Below are positions 42,372-52,332 of a stretch of 64,000 nucleotides of DNA, in pieces. The stretch's first letter is position 1; every line of letters begins with the position of its first letter. The position numbers and the translations under genes are program-made. This DNA comes from Flavobacterium sp. AED. GTDB lineage: Bacteria > Bacteroidota > Bacteroidia > Flavobacteriales > Flavobacteriaceae. The stretch is taken from contig NZ_JSYM01000005.1 in the NCBI RefSeq assembly GCF_000812945.1, forward strand, positions 1 through 64,000, read 5' to 3'. The notes beneath the pieces are model-generated. The model did not search any database. It was not told where the DNA came from and saw only the letters and a list, made by a program, of their open reading frames with translations.

Positions 42372-44663
42372 CTAAAATGGATAGCCAATAGCTAAATTGA
42401 AAACTAAATTTTCTTTTCGCCATGAGCTATTTCCAAAATTGATTTGATCTAAAACCCATCGCTGTCCATCCGGTAAATAAGGTTTCCGAATAGGAAAGGC
42501 AAAGTCTGTTCTAAGAATAAGAAAAGAGAAATCAAAACGCAATCCGGCACCAGCTCCAACAGCTAATTCATTCAAGAATTTTTTAGAAAATTGAGCACCA
42601 GGTTTTTCAGGATTATTGTTCATGAGCCAAATGTTCCCAGCATCTATGAATAATGCCCCTTTTACCAAACCATAAATCTTGGCTCTGTATTCCGTATTAA
42701 ATTCTAACTTTAAATCGCCTGATTGATCTGCTAAAAAGGAACTTGTGGTAGCAGAACCATCATAACTTCCCGGACCTATGGAACGAGCTCGAAATGCTCT
42801 TAAACTATTAGTTCCACCAATAAAAAACTGCTTTATAAATGGCATTTCTCTAGAATTTCCATAAGCAAATCCTGCCCCTACAATTATTCTGCTGGCAAGT
42901 TGTGAATCTTGACCCAATTTTAAATAATGTCTAAATTCATTTTCAATTTTTATAAATTGACTAAACGGAACACCAAACACTTTAATGGTATCTCCTTTTT
43001 TACTATTTGCTCCAGTAGCTAATCCGGCAATGTTTCCAGCAAGATCAATAGTTCCTTTATAGTAAAAGGTGTTTTTTCTTCTTTTTTCTAATGTATTGGT
43101 GTACGTAAAAGAGTAAGTCGGACCAAAAATTAATTGTTTCTCAATTACTTTCCCCAAAGAAGGATTGGCAGCAATTTGTTGTTGATACAAAGCCGTTACA
43201 TTTTGTGGACTGGCATAGGTAATTTCAGTTACATTTAATAGATGTTCTGTTCTTTCGTTCGCTTTCCATAAATAACCAAACGAACCTTTGAATGTTTGTA
43301 AGGAATATAATTTGGTTCTGTTTTGGAATTCATATCCTATCGTAGCTTTTGTTTTTGGTACAAAACCACTAGAAGATTTTAGTTTGAGAGGAGAAATAAA
43401 TCTCGGCCACACTAGATTAGCTTCGGTTCCAAAACGGTATACATTAAAGCCATTGTTTTGCCCTGAAACTTGTACTTCAACGCCACCAAATGCAGAAATG
43501 GTAAGTAACTCAGCTCCTCTAAAAGTATTTCGATTACTCCAGTTCAAATTCAATTCGGTACCAGTATAATTAGCGGAATTGGTTTTTGCCAATACTTCCA
43601 AACGTAGCGATTTTTTAGGCAAAGGAGTGAGGTAATAATAGGCATCCAGATAATTACCTAAAGTGTCTGAAGTTTTAAACTGATTTTTAACAAATTTGAA
43701 AGTACCTAAATTTACTAATCTGTTCAAAGATAAATTATGATTGGTACGATTGTATAAATCTCCTTTTTTAAAATACAAAGCACGGTCAAAAATTCGGGGC
43801 TTGAATAAATTTTCTTGATCAATAATAGTAAAATCATTATATTTTACTACTGAATCGGATTCAATGCTTAAACTATCAGAGCCAATAGAAAAATTTGGAT
43901 AAACGATAATTTTATTGATTTTGTATGCTGTTTCAGCCAGTTTTGGGGCTTCCTCTTTTACTTTGACAATCAAATCAACTTGATGATCAGCAACAGTGCT
44001 ATCCACCTGTACTTTAAGATAATCTGGATTAAAGTAATAAAAGCCTTTTTCTTTTAGCCTTGTATCGATACGAATTCGCTCCTCTTTTATAACATCAAGA
44101 CTATATGCTTGGTCTTTTTTTAATAAACTTCTTTTGCTGGTTTTGCGAACTGCAGTGGAAATGGCTGAGGAATCCGTTGGGAATTTTACTTCTCGAATTT
44201 TGTATTGTTTTCTGGGTTTTACACTATATTCTGCTGTTGCTTTTTTACCATGACGGGTTGAATCTGCTGAAGTATGTGCGTTGAAATAGCCATTGTTTTC
44301 AACAAAGTTTTGTAAAACACTTTTATTATATTCTAAATCTACTTGGCTGTATAAAACGGGTGGTTCTCCTACTTTCGTTTTCAACCAATAACGCAATCCT
44401 TTTTCTTTTTTTGGTGTTCCCACAATATTATAAACATACAATTTAGGTCGTAATCCCAGAATTGAAGAATTTGGTTTGGGTCTAACGATATTTTTTAAGG
44501 CTGTTTTTAATGCTTTATTTTCTTTATTGGATGTATCGTTACCTTCTATTTTTATTTTTGCGCCTGTGTACAGTAATTCTCCTTCTGGTAAAAATCGCGT
44601 ATTGCTACAAGATGCAGCAAACAATGCTAAAAAAAGAATATATAGGAAATGGGGCTTATTCAT
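42372..44663 (-). CDS. tamA: TamA/BamA-like outer-membrane assembly protein
   Basis: A 763-residue Omp85-family protein. Lipoprotein signal MNKPHFLYILFLALFAASC gives C19, which is typical of Bacteroidota TamA-like proteins. POTRA-like domains cover about 25-340 and the C-terminal 16-strand barrel about 345-763, with the RxRG-type motif in GGTNSLRAFRARSIGPG and the terminal aromatic residue (VFNLAIGYPF). It is predicted to insert outer-membrane beta proteins together with TamB. It lies downstream of tamB on the same strand, but a Y1 transposase with REP-like hairpins is inserted between them. Confidence 0.92.
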   Translation of the reverse strand: MNKPHFLYILFLALFAASCSNTRFLPEGELLYTGAKIKIEGNDTSNKENKALKTALKNIVRPKPNSSILGLRPKLYVYNIVGTPKKEKGLRYWLKTKVGEPPVLYSQVDLEYNKSVLQNFVENNGYFNAHTSADSTRHGKKATAEYSVKPRKQYKIREVKFPTDSSAISTAVRKTSKRSLLKKDQAYSLDVIKEERIRIDTRLKEKGFYYFNPDYLKVQVDSTVADHQVDLIVKVKEEAPKLAETAYKINKIIVYPNFSIGSDSLSIESDSVVKYNDFTIIDQENLFKPRIFDRALYFKKGDLYNRTNHNLSLNRLVNLGTFKFVKNQFKTSDTLGNYLDAYYYLTPLPKKSLRLEVLAKTNSANYTGTELNLNWSNRNTFRGAELLTISAFGGVEVQVSGQNNGFNVYRFGTEANLVWPRFISPLKLKSSSGFVPKTKATIGYEFQNRTKLYSLQTFKGSFGYLWKANERTEHLLNVTEITYASPQNVTALYQQQIAANPSLGKVIEKQLIFGPTYSFTYTNTLEKRRKNTFYYKGTIDLAGNIAGLATGANSKKGDTIKVFGVPFSQFIKIENEFRHYLKLGQDSQLASRIIVGAGFAYGNSREMPFIKQFFIGGTNSLRAFRARSIGPGSYDGSATTSSFLADQSGDLKLEFNTEYRAKIYGLVKGALFIDAGNIWLMNNNPEKPGAQFSKKFLNELAVGAGAGLRFDFSFLILRTDFAFPIRKPYLPDGQRWVLDQINFGNSSWRKENLVFNLAIGYPF

Positions 44664-44688
44664 TAGTTTTTTTTTTGATATTATTATT

Positions 44689-44752
44689 GTTCCGTTAGGA
44701 ACTAAATATTGGTAGAAAAATTAATCAATGCATCTTTTGTCCCTTTAGGGAC
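44689..44752. repeat. Left REP-like hairpin pair
   Basis: Two short palindromes with 5-bp stems, at 44689-44702 and 44739-44752, separated by 36 bp. They are mirrored by the right pair at 45234-45299. Confidence 0.7.
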
Positions 44753-44762
44753 TATACGAATT

Positions 44763-45224
44763 CTAAATTAATTCATTAAAAATAAATCTTTCATCATAGT
44801 CGACTTCAAATTTTTTAAGAAAATCTAAATATTCTTCTATGAATGTTAGCTTTTTATGATGTAATTCTTGATTCTGTATGTAATTTATTACTTTGTTTAT
44901 CTGTGATTTACTATGTGAAAATGCACCATATCCTTCTTGCCATTCAAAATGTCCGTTTACTAATTTATTTTCATTAATCCATTTTGAAGAACTTTGTTTT
45001 ACATCTTTCATTAAATCGGAAATAGATTGTGATGGTCTTAGTCCAATTAAAATATGGATGTGATCCGGCATTCCATTAATTGCTAATAATTTATGATTAT
45101 TATTTTGAATAATTCCTGCGGTATATTTATAAAGAGAGTCTTTCCATTCAGAACGTATAATTCCATTTCTAAATTTAACTGCAAAAACAAAATGAAGATG
45201 TATTTGTGTATATGTATTTGCCAT
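44763..45224 (-). CDS. IS200/REP-associated tyrosine (Y1) transposase
   Basis: A 153-residue HUH-superfamily single-strand transposase. The HUH metal motif is GMPDHIHILIGL (HIH) and the catalytic Tyr is in KVINYIQNQELHH. The start MANTYTQIHLHFVFAVK matches the family beta strand. The protein is full length with all catalytic residues present and no frameshift, so it may be active. It lies on the same strand as tamB and tamA, 100 bp before the tamA start and 89 bp after the tamB stop. Whether it is a RAYT or an IS200-type transposase depends on the flanking hairpins. Confidence 0.88.
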   Translation of the reverse strand: MANTYTQIHLHFVFAVKFRNGIIRSEWKDSLYKYTAGIIQNNNHKLLAINGMPDHIHILIGLRPSQSISDLMKDVKQSSSKWINENKLVNGHFEWQEGYGAFSHSKSQINKVINYIQNQELHHKKLTFIEEYLDFLKKFEVDYDERFIFNELI

Positions 45225-45233
45225 AAAGGTTTA

Positions 45234-45299
45234 GTCCCTACGGGACATTATTGTGTGAGATTAATAATTACACTACCAATATTTAGTGCCTAAAGGCAC
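45234..45299. repeat. Right REP-like hairpin pair
   Basis: Palindromes at 45234-45246 and 45286-45299. They are inverted relative to the left pair and have compensatory stem changes. Confidence 0.7.
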
Positions 45300-45313
45300 A
45301 TTTAAAACTTGAT

Positions 45314-48300
45314 TTATTTTGATTCTTTTTTTGTTTTCTTAACTGCTTTTTTAGCTTCACTTTTGCGAAATAATTCCTTGAATTTATTATAGTCCAAAGT
45401 GATGATAAATGCAATTCCGGTTTCAACAACTTCTCCTTGAAGCGCCACTTGATATTTATTTATTCGATAGGCTCGTATTTTATACCTTCCGTCTTTTGAA
45501 AGTTGGTAATCCAGAGAAACATCACCGGCAATATTATTTGTGTTTTGATTGACTTGTTGTGGTCCTTCAATACCAAAACTACTTCCTACGGTTACTTTCA
45601 ATCGGTCGTTTAATAACTTTTTGGAAATACCTACATTCAAATCGGTTTTGTTTTCTCGTTGTCCAGTTGTATAGTCATCGGATGCATTCAAATCAAAATT
45701 AAGCTCAACGCCATTTATTAAATTACCTGCCAGATTATTAAGTTGTTGCGATAAGATTTTGCTGGCGCTTTCTCTGGCCAAAGAAGATACATTCGTTCCG
45801 CCGGCTTCACTGGCAAAAGGATTTTCTCCAATAAAGCGATTCAATAGGAGCAAGGCAAAAACCTGTTTGTTTAATTCATCCGGTTGCTGACGTAATTGGG
45901 TCAGTTTGGCTTGTGTTGTATTAATAATTTCCGTCGAAACACTATTATTTCCTTCTGGCAGAACGATATTAAATGCAATGGTAGGTTTCATCAGTTCACC
46001 AGTCATTTTTAATTCAGTTTCAAAAGGAATTTTTTGTTTGTACGTATTTCTGACTCCTGCAGTAACAGTTCCTAGCTGGTCATTCACTAAATCTATAGGG
46101 GCAGCTTCTGTTTTATAAATCGCCGTAATATTAATATCAGCCGTTGTAGGTTCTCCAGTCCATAGTATATAACTTCCTTTTTTGATATCAAATTTTCTTT
46201 TGATGGAACTAAAACTCATTTCATAACTCCCTTCGGATAATTCATATCTTCCGGTCAAAGTTGTTTTTCCGGAAGGATCAATTCCACCATTCAATTGCGC
46301 TTCTCCTTTTAACTTCAGGAAATCCCCGTTGGCTTTGTCAATAACCAGAGACAATTCGGCTTCTTTATCAATTTCAATATTTACCGAAGCATTGATTCCT
46401 TTTATATCCGATTGGCTATTCAATTCATTAGTAGCAATAGTCTTAATTAATTGTGGTTGGTCTTGGTCAATAAATTCTACAATTCCTTCTCTATCGGCTA
46501 TTGATGGATCTGATTGTGGTAAAACAATAGTGAATTTAGTGTCTTTATTAATTTTGATATTTCCTTCCACAACAGGATTACCAAAATTGCCTGTTATTTT
46601 TAAATGGTTGTCTAAGTATAATTCGCCATAATACAAATCATTGTCTTTGGCTTTAGAATTGATGGCTTTGAAATTATCTGCATCTAAGTTTAAATCAAAA
46701 CCAAAATTGCTGAAATTGGCACTATTAATTTTTCCATTAATAGTTAAATCATTGTCTTTTTCATCTTTTATAGTAAAGTTATCGAACAGAATAGCATCAC
46801 TTGTAAATACGATTTTATCATTAGCCGACTTGAATTTAGAATTGAGTTGCGTCGCTTTGAAACCAATTTCATTAAATTGTAATTCTCCAATAACTTTGGG
46901 CTGCTTTGTAGTACCTGTAATTTTGAAATTTCCAGTAAAAAATCCGGTACTTTCTTTGATATTATCCAATGTAAAACCCTGAATACTTTTCAAGTTTAGT
47001 TTTTCAATTGCCAGATTCATATCAAAACTGCTGTCAGCTGTTTTATAATTCCCGTCTAAATTGACTTGATTTCCTTGGCCAGTAATCGAAATAATGGCAT
47101 CATATCTATTGGCAATTTCATTATTTACTTTTATGCTAATGTTCCCAACAGTCTCTTTTTTGAAAGTAAAATTTTCAATATTTAAATCTGAAGTAAAAAG
47201 TGGTGCTGTATTTACATTTTTAATAAGAGCGTGTCCGTTGATTTTTCCGCTCATTTGTAAATCGCTTTTTTCGACGATACTTGTAATGGTTTTTATATCA
47301 AAATCTTTGAAATCAATTGCCATTGGTGCATTCGTTTCCTCAGATTGTGATTGTATTTTGATACTGTTTCCATCTTTGCTCAATTCAAAATGATCAGCAT
47401 AAATGCCTTTTTTTCCAAAACGAATTAAATTGTCTGGAGCTATTTTCCAGGATTCATAGTTAAGCAGCAAATTCTTCGGATCAAGAACTATTTCGTTATT
47501 CCCGTTTGTTGCCTTTAGGGTTCCGGTAATTAAGTATCTTTCTTTGTCTTTTAAATCCTTTAATTGTAACGTATAATCTACAATATTGTCTTGCACTTTT
47601 CCCGAAATATTGGTGTAAGGCAATTGAATTTGTTTGTTTAGAATGTCATCTACAATTAAACTGTAAACAAGTGCATTGTCTTTTGTGTCCACATTAAGAA
47701 CTGCATTTGTAATAGTATTTTCTCCATAAATTAATTTTGGAATCGTGCCATTCAGCACTATAGAATCGTTAACTGAATTGTATCTTCCACTGATGTTTAT
47801 GGGTTCAAGACTTTTCAATTCAGGGATTAATTTTAATAAAATAGGATTGTCTTTTACGCCAATTTTAAAAGCAAATTGTTGTTTTTCAACATCGAGTTTT
47901 CTTGAATAAGGTTTGCTGTCATAATACTTAGAAATAGAATTTGATAAAGCTGTTGCTATTTTTGATAACTTGTATTTTCCATTTACTTCTGCATCCAAAA
48001 ATGAAGATTTCAATACTAATGTATTCTTTTGAGCAGTTGAAGTTGCTGTTACATTGATAGAATCAATTACAAATTGTTCTTTTGCATTAATGATACTTAT
48101 GTTGTGAGCACTAATATTTCCATTGAGGTAATCTAAATTACCCGACTGAATATCAGCGTCTACAGCACCTCTTATTTTCATTGGACCAGCATGCAGATTT
48201 AGTTTTTCTAAATCAGCGATATCAACATTTAGTTTTAGTTTTCCAGTTGGATATTTGTCTCTAAAACTTCCGTTACTGACTAAATCAAAAGTCAAATTTG

Positions 48301-50359
48301 GATCTTTTGCGACAGCGGTTGCATTGAAATTTCCGTTGCGAATAGTTCCTTTTACGCTCAAATTTTGATACGTATATTTATTGTAATAGGCTTTTTGAAT
48401 AGTTCCGTTGAAAGAAGCCGTAGCTGTTTTTAGATTGGAGCCGCTTCCTTTTATGTTGGCTTTTAAAGTGACTTTTCCAATAGAATCGTTTTTAATGAAT
48501 TTCCCTAAATCAAAATTTTCCAACTCCATTTGGGCGTCGTATTTATCCTGATTTTTTATCCTGCGGTCGTATGAACCTTTAATTTTTGCTTTGCCAAAAT
48601 TACTCAGCACATTCATATTGGTACTAAAATTAGCAATAGTCCCTTTGAAAGTTCCTATGGCACTGAATTTTGTAGGCAACTGAATCGAATTAGGAATAGT
48701 TCCTGGAGGTAAAAAGCCATTAAGATCTTTTGAACCTGATTGTAGGTCTTTGATATTCAAATCAAAATACGCTTTATTGACATCAGGCAAACCTGTAATG
48801 TTTCCGCTGGCTGAAACTTCAGTAGTACCAATGCCGCTGATCTTAATATCCGGGAACTCAAGATTCTTTATTTTTCCTTTAATAGCACCATCTATTAGCA
48901 GTATCGCATTAGGATTGCTCATAAAAGGATTCGTATTTATTAAAGTGGGAGCAAAAAGCAAAATATCTTTAATACCTAATTTACTTTTCTTTAGATTAGC
49001 CGTAAGACCTAATTCTCCTGGATTTTTTGCTAAAGATTCAATAGAAGGATAGCTTATCTGGATTTCATTTTTCAACTCCGTTTGAGGTGTTTTTAGATAT
49101 AATTTTTTAAGAAAAGCATTTTTTTTACCATAGAAAAACTCCGCATTAAACGATTGAATGTTCAAACCGCTTTTATCTTTAAGAGTTAGCAAATTGGCAT
49201 CTCCAGAAATGTTTTCGGGATTGTAATACAGCGCGTCAATTTGTAAATTTAATTTAGTAAGATTTAAATGGTTGTAATCGATACCTTCTTGTGCTGCTGC
49301 AACATTATTATTGTCATAACGGAAATACACGCGTTTAAAATCTGTTTTATTTACTTTCACTTCCCAGTTGCTCGGTTCTGCATTAACAGATTCTTTTTTT
49401 ATTTTTTCTAATTTTCCAAAAGCTAATGCGCCTTCTACACCAGTCAAATCAATGCTGTCGATTAAAAGTATTTGATTATTGAAATCTATTTTATCAATTT
49501 TAGCTAACAGTTTTTTCAAATAAAAAGTAGTGGATAACTTGGTTTCCTCACTTTGGTAATCAATATCAATTTTAGATAAATCAATTTCACCCAGTTTTAA
49601 TTTTAAGGCAGTTTGGGAGATGTTTTTTTCTGCAATTACTTTGCTTTGTACCAAGCCTTGTTTCAATTTAAACTTTAATCCTTTGATTTTAGCTTTAGGG
49701 ACTTCAAAGTTCATTTGATCTAAATCAAAAGTCTTTATTATCGTTTCAAAATGATTTAGGTTTGCGACAATATCATTTTTTGAAATGGCATCAGTATATT
49801 TAAATTGTATCTGATTCAATTCAATTTCTTCTACAGAAAATTGCATCGGTTTTGAATTTCCTTTTTGTTTTTCAGGAGAAGCAAAAGCTTTGATGATATA
49901 ATCAAAATTGAAAACCCCATTAGAATCTCTATTTAAATGAGTCGTAATACCTTCGAGTTGCATGGAGTTAATCTCGACTTTATTATTTATCAATTGCAAC
50001 AAACTAATGTCAACTGCCAATTTTTTACCCGCTAAAAGCGTATCTTTTTTTTGATCCTGAAAATAAACGCCTTCCAGAATTATTTTCTCAGGAAAACTAA
50101 TTTTTAGTTTGTCTATAGAAACTTTGGTTTGAATTTTCCCTTCAAGGTAGGTTACGGCTTTTTCTTTAACATAATTTTGAACGGAAGGGAATTGAATAAC
50201 AATGATTAATAATAGAAACAATAGTAGAATTGTCCCTATTATCCATAGGAAAATTTTAAAACTTTTTTGTAAGTATTTTTTCAAATGGTCTTGTTTTAGG
50301 TCTAAAATTAGCCAATTTAGACTAGAAAAGCAATTTATAGTCCAAATTGGATTAAACAC
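45314..50359 (-). CDS. tamB: TamB-like translocation and assembly module protein
   Basis: A 1681-residue TamB/DUF490 (AsmA-superfamily) protein. An N-terminal membrane anchor (IFLWIIGTILLLFLLLIIVI) is followed by a very long beta-helical periplasmic region that bridges the two membranes. The conserved TamB C-terminus starts around residue 1150 (LKLKGEAQLNGGIDPSGKTTLTG and QLRQQPDELNKQVFALLLLNRFIG). The first 25 residues are atypical for the family. The TTG at 50284 gives MKKYLQKSFKIFLWIIG, a normal TamB start, and is the likelier start (about 1656 residues). It works with the TamA-like barrel 650 bp downstream. Confidence 0.92.
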   Translation of the reverse strand: MFNPIWTINCFSSLNWLILDLKQDHLKKYLQKSFKIFLWIIGTILLLFLLLIIVIQFPSVQNYVKEKAVTYLEGKIQTKVSIDKLKISFPEKIILEGVYFQDQKKDTLLAGKKLAVDISLLQLINNKVEINSMQLEGITTHLNRDSNGVFNFDYIIKAFASPEKQKGNSKPMQFSVEEIELNQIQFKYTDAISKNDIVANLNHFETIIKTFDLDQMNFEVPKAKIKGLKFKLKQGLVQSKVIAEKNISQTALKLKLGEIDLSKIDIDYQSEETKLSTTFYLKKLLAKIDKIDFNNQILLIDSIDLTGVEGALAFGKLEKIKKESVNAEPSNWEVKVNKTDFKRVYFRYDNNNVAAAQEGIDYNHLNLTKLNLQIDALYYNPENISGDANLLTLKDKSGLNIQSFNAEFFYGKKNAFLKKLYLKTPQTELKNEIQISYPSIESLAKNPGELGLTANLKKSKLGIKDILLFAPTLINTNPFMSNPNAILLIDGAIKGKIKNLEFPDIKISGIGTTEVSASGNITGLPDVNKAYFDLNIKDLQSGSKDLNGFLPPGTIPNSIQLPTKFSAIGTFKGTIANFSTNMNVLSNFGKAKIKGSYDRRIKNQDKYDAQMELENFDLGKFIKNDSIGKVTLKANIKGSGSNLKTATASFNGTIQKAYYNKYTYQNLSVKGTIRNGNFNATAVAKDPNLTFDLVSNGSFRDKYPTGKLKLNVDIADLEKLNLHAGPMKIRGAVDADIQSGNLDYLNGNISAHNISIINAKEQFVIDSINVTATSTAQKNTLVLKSSFLDAEVNGKYKLSKIATALSNSISKYYDSKPYSRKLDVEKQQFAFKIGVKDNPILLKLIPELKSLEPINISGRYNSVNDSIVLNGTIPKLIYGENTITNAVLNVDTKDNALVYSLIVDDILNKQIQLPYTNISGKVQDNIVDYTLQLKDLKDKERYLITGTLKATNGNNEIVLDPKNLLLNYESWKIAPDNLIRFGKKGIYADHFELSKDGNSIKIQSQSEETNAPMAIDFKDFDIKTITSIVEKSDLQMSGKINGHALIKNVNTAPLFTSDLNIENFTFKKETVGNISIKVNNEIANRYDAIISITGQGNQVNLDGNYKTADSSFDMNLAIEKLNLKSIQGFTLDNIKESTGFFTGNFKITGTTKQPKVIGELQFNEIGFKATQLNSKFKSANDKIVFTSDAILFDNFTIKDEKDNDLTINGKINSANFSNFGFDLNLDADNFKAINSKAKDNDLYYGELYLDNHLKITGNFGNPVVEGNIKINKDTKFTIVLPQSDPSIADREGIVEFIDQDQPQLIKTIATNELNSQSDIKGINASVNIEIDKEAELSLVIDKANGDFLKLKGEAQLNGGIDPSGKTTLTGRYELSEGSYEMSFSSIKRKFDIKKGSYILWTGEPTTADINITAIYKTEAAPIDLVNDQLGTVTAGVRNTYKQKIPFETELKMTGELMKPTIAFNIVLPEGNNSVSTEIINTTQAKLTQLRQQPDELNKQVFALLLLNRFIGENPFASEAGGTNVSSLARESASKILSQQLNNLAGNLINGVELNFDLNASDDYTTGQRENKTDLNVGISKKLLNDRLKVTVGSSFGIEGPQQVNQNTNNIAGDVSLDYQLSKDGRYKIRAYRINKYQVALQGEVVETGIAFIITLDYNKFKELFRKSEAKKAVKKTKKESK

Positions 50360-50482
50360 AAAGATGAAAATTTAAATCAGAAATGCTTTATATAATTTGG
50401 ATATAAAGTTGTAAAATCTTTGGATTTAATCCTTAAAAATTATCTTAATAATTGCATTTCAAGAGAGTTACCGTAACACGTT

Positions 50483-52165
50483 TTATGTTTTGTAAATTGG
50501 AATCTCATTAAAATATTCCGCTTGTTTTTCTTCCAATAAAATTTCTTTTATAGCCATAAGCATTGCTTTATTTGAGGTAAATAATTCTCTGTTAAAGTTA
50601 ATGACGGTTGTAATATCAATTTTTTCAATAGGCGCATTTACGGCTTCGGTATAAAAAGTATTGAGAGCGCTACTATAGTTATTTTGTATGGAATCAAATA
50701 GATGTTGCAGTTCTTCAAAACTTGCAGTTTTATCTTGGATAAGAAATGCATTCAATTCAAGATATAGGTTTTCAGTTTCTTTTTTATGGTGAATAAAAAA
50801 ATTGTACTTGATGTCTTTTGATGAATTTCTAAGGTTTGTAATATTAGTGCCAATGTCTTTTACGCTTTTTACCGAATGCATAGCACTGCGTACTGCAGAA
50901 ATAAGTTGGTTAAGTTCCGCTTGTTGTTCTCCTGCTAATTTTGTTCGTAGATCTAAATAAAATGACTGAATCTCACCTTGTAATTGCTTTAGGAATTCAT
51001 ATTTTTCTGCTATAGTTTTCGAAAAGAAATCTCTTTTTTCATTGATAGCTTTAAAATCATCATTTTTTCGGAGCATAATGGTATCAATCTTGAATAATTC
51101 CAGATTGAATAGCATTGAATTATGGATGAAATATTTTGTTTCCATACGCAGTAAATCAAGAGCAGTTTCAGGTTCTTTGATTGTAGCATGACTTATAAAA
51201 GCCGCAGTAGCTGCATCGGTATCTTTGAAAAAGAGTTCTAGAAACTTGGTGAATGAATTGAGTATTGGAAAAAAAATCAGGATGGCTAAAAAATTGATTA
51301 GACTGGAAAAAGTGGCCAATCCAATTAACGGGTCTTTTATATTTAAAACATCAGTAATCAAAAAAAGAATTGGATTCAGAAATAGAAAAACCAATGCTGT
51401 AATGAAAATATTTAAAAATAGATTACCAAGGACGATTCGTTTTTTTGAAGCATTGCCGCCTATCGCTCCCAATACAATTTTGATAATGGTACCCGTTTCT
51501 GAACCTAGTGCAATTATTGCCGCAATGGGAAAACTGATGGCTCCGGCATGAAGCGCACTGAGCGTAAGGGCCATTGTTACAGAGCTAGATTGTACAATAA
51601 GAGTAATGAGAAAACCAATAAGTATGAAAATAACTTGAGGCATTTCGACATATTTTGAAAAATCAAAATCCTGCACCTGCGATTCCATAGCTGTTTTCAT
51701 GAAAGATAGGCCAACGAATAACAAACCAAAACCAAAAAGAAAGTAGGCAAGATATTTCATTGACTTGCGATTGCCAAAAAGGATAAGCAATATACCTCCT
51801 AAGCATATTGCTGGATACGCAATTACTTCAATATCTACTTTAAAACCAAGGCTGGCAATTAACCAACTATTAACCGTTGTTCCCAGATTTGCACCTAAAA
51901 TGATTGCCATAGCATTTCGCATACTGAAAACCCCTGCACCTACAAAAGCCAGTAGCATCAAGGTAACCATAGAACTACTTTGAAGAATACCTGTTATGAT
52001 TACGCCACCTACAACAGCACCAATTTTATTTTTGGTAATACGTTGCAAAAAAAGTTTGAAACTCCTCCCCGAAAGGTTTTTTAAAGATTCCTCCAGCAGG
52101 TACATGGCAAAAAGGAATAAACCAATCCCAGCCGCAAGTTTGAAGAAATGATTGAGGGTTTCCAT
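50483..52165 (-). CDS. Na+/phosphate cotransporter family protein with PhoU-like domain
   Basis: A 560-residue membrane protein. Two inverted Na/Pi-cotransporter (PF02690) repeats are each marked by a QSSS sequence: GILQSSSMVTLMLLAFVGAG near residue 62 and LIVQSSSVTMALTLSALHAG near 190. Each is followed by helices forming the substrate site. About residues 330-550 are a soluble helical domain like PhoU, typical of the NptA/YjbB group that exports or moves phosphate. It is a single gene 123 bp upstream of tamB on the same strand. Confidence 0.93.
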   Translation of the reverse strand: METLNHFFKLAAGIGLFLFAMYLLEESLKNLSGRSFKLFLQRITKNKIGAVVGGVIITGILQSSSMVTLMLLAFVGAGVFSMRNAMAIILGANLGTTVNSWLIASLGFKVDIEVIAYPAICLGGILLILFGNRKSMKYLAYFLFGFGLLFVGLSFMKTAMESQVQDFDFSKYVEMPQVIFILIGFLITLIVQSSSVTMALTLSALHAGAISFPIAAIIALGSETGTIIKIVLGAIGGNASKKRIVLGNLFLNIFITALVFLFLNPILFLITDVLNIKDPLIGLATFSSLINFLAILIFFPILNSFTKFLELFFKDTDAATAAFISHATIKEPETALDLLRMETKYFIHNSMLFNLELFKIDTIMLRKNDDFKAINEKRDFFSKTIAEKYEFLKQLQGEIQSFYLDLRTKLAGEQQAELNQLISAVRSAMHSVKSVKDIGTNITNLRNSSKDIKYNFFIHHKKETENLYLELNAFLIQDKTASFEELQHLFDSIQNNYSSALNTFYTEAVNAPIEKIDITTVINFNRELFTSNKAMLMAIKEILLEEKQAEYFNEIPIYKT

Positions 52166-52277
52166 AGCTGTATATAGTAATAAAGATACTTAAATTTAAT
52201 GGTTTTATCTTACTTAAAGCGTTCATTTTTATTTAAGTAAAGTCATGAAATGAATAAAATTTATTTAAATTATAAAA

Positions 52278-52307
52278 AAAACTACAACTTTTTAGGGTTG
52301 TAGTTTT
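52278..52307 (-). terminator. Intrinsic terminator of the NIPSNAP gene
   Basis: aaaactacaac (52278-52288) pairs with gttgtagtttt (52297-52307). An A run on the left becomes the U tail for the minus strand. It lies 25 bp after the stop. Confidence 0.85.
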
Positions 52308-52332
52308 GGTTAATTTTTAAGAATCAGAATGA

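Larger units (their letters stand above)
44689..45299 (-). mobile_element. Y1 transposase flanked by inverted REP-like hairpins (RAYT-type unit)
   Basis: About 611 bp between tamA and tamB. On the left, hairpin gttcc-gtta-ggaac (44689-44702) is followed by the shared arm actaaatattggtag (44701-44715). On the right, arm ctaccaatatttagt (45273-45287) is followed by hairpin gtgcc-taaa-ggcac (45286-45299). The 27-nt ends are inverted copies with three differences, two of which are compensatory and preserve the hairpin. Inner hairpins gtccc-ttta-gggac (44739-44752) and gtccc-tac-gggac (45234-45246) flank the transposase gene. All four hairpins share the same type of core. This layout fits a REP-associated tyrosine transposase unit better than IS200, whose ends are not inverted. 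Confidence 0.75.

Noticed and set aside
44763..45224. Simple IS200 insertion
   Set aside because: Outer ends are inverted hairpins with compensatory changes and inner hairpins on both sides, which fits a REP-associated unit better; still not fully excluded.
46641..46982. 113-residue plus-strand frame inside tamB
   Set aside because: Antisense shadow of tamB; Ser/Leu-rich with no family resemblance.
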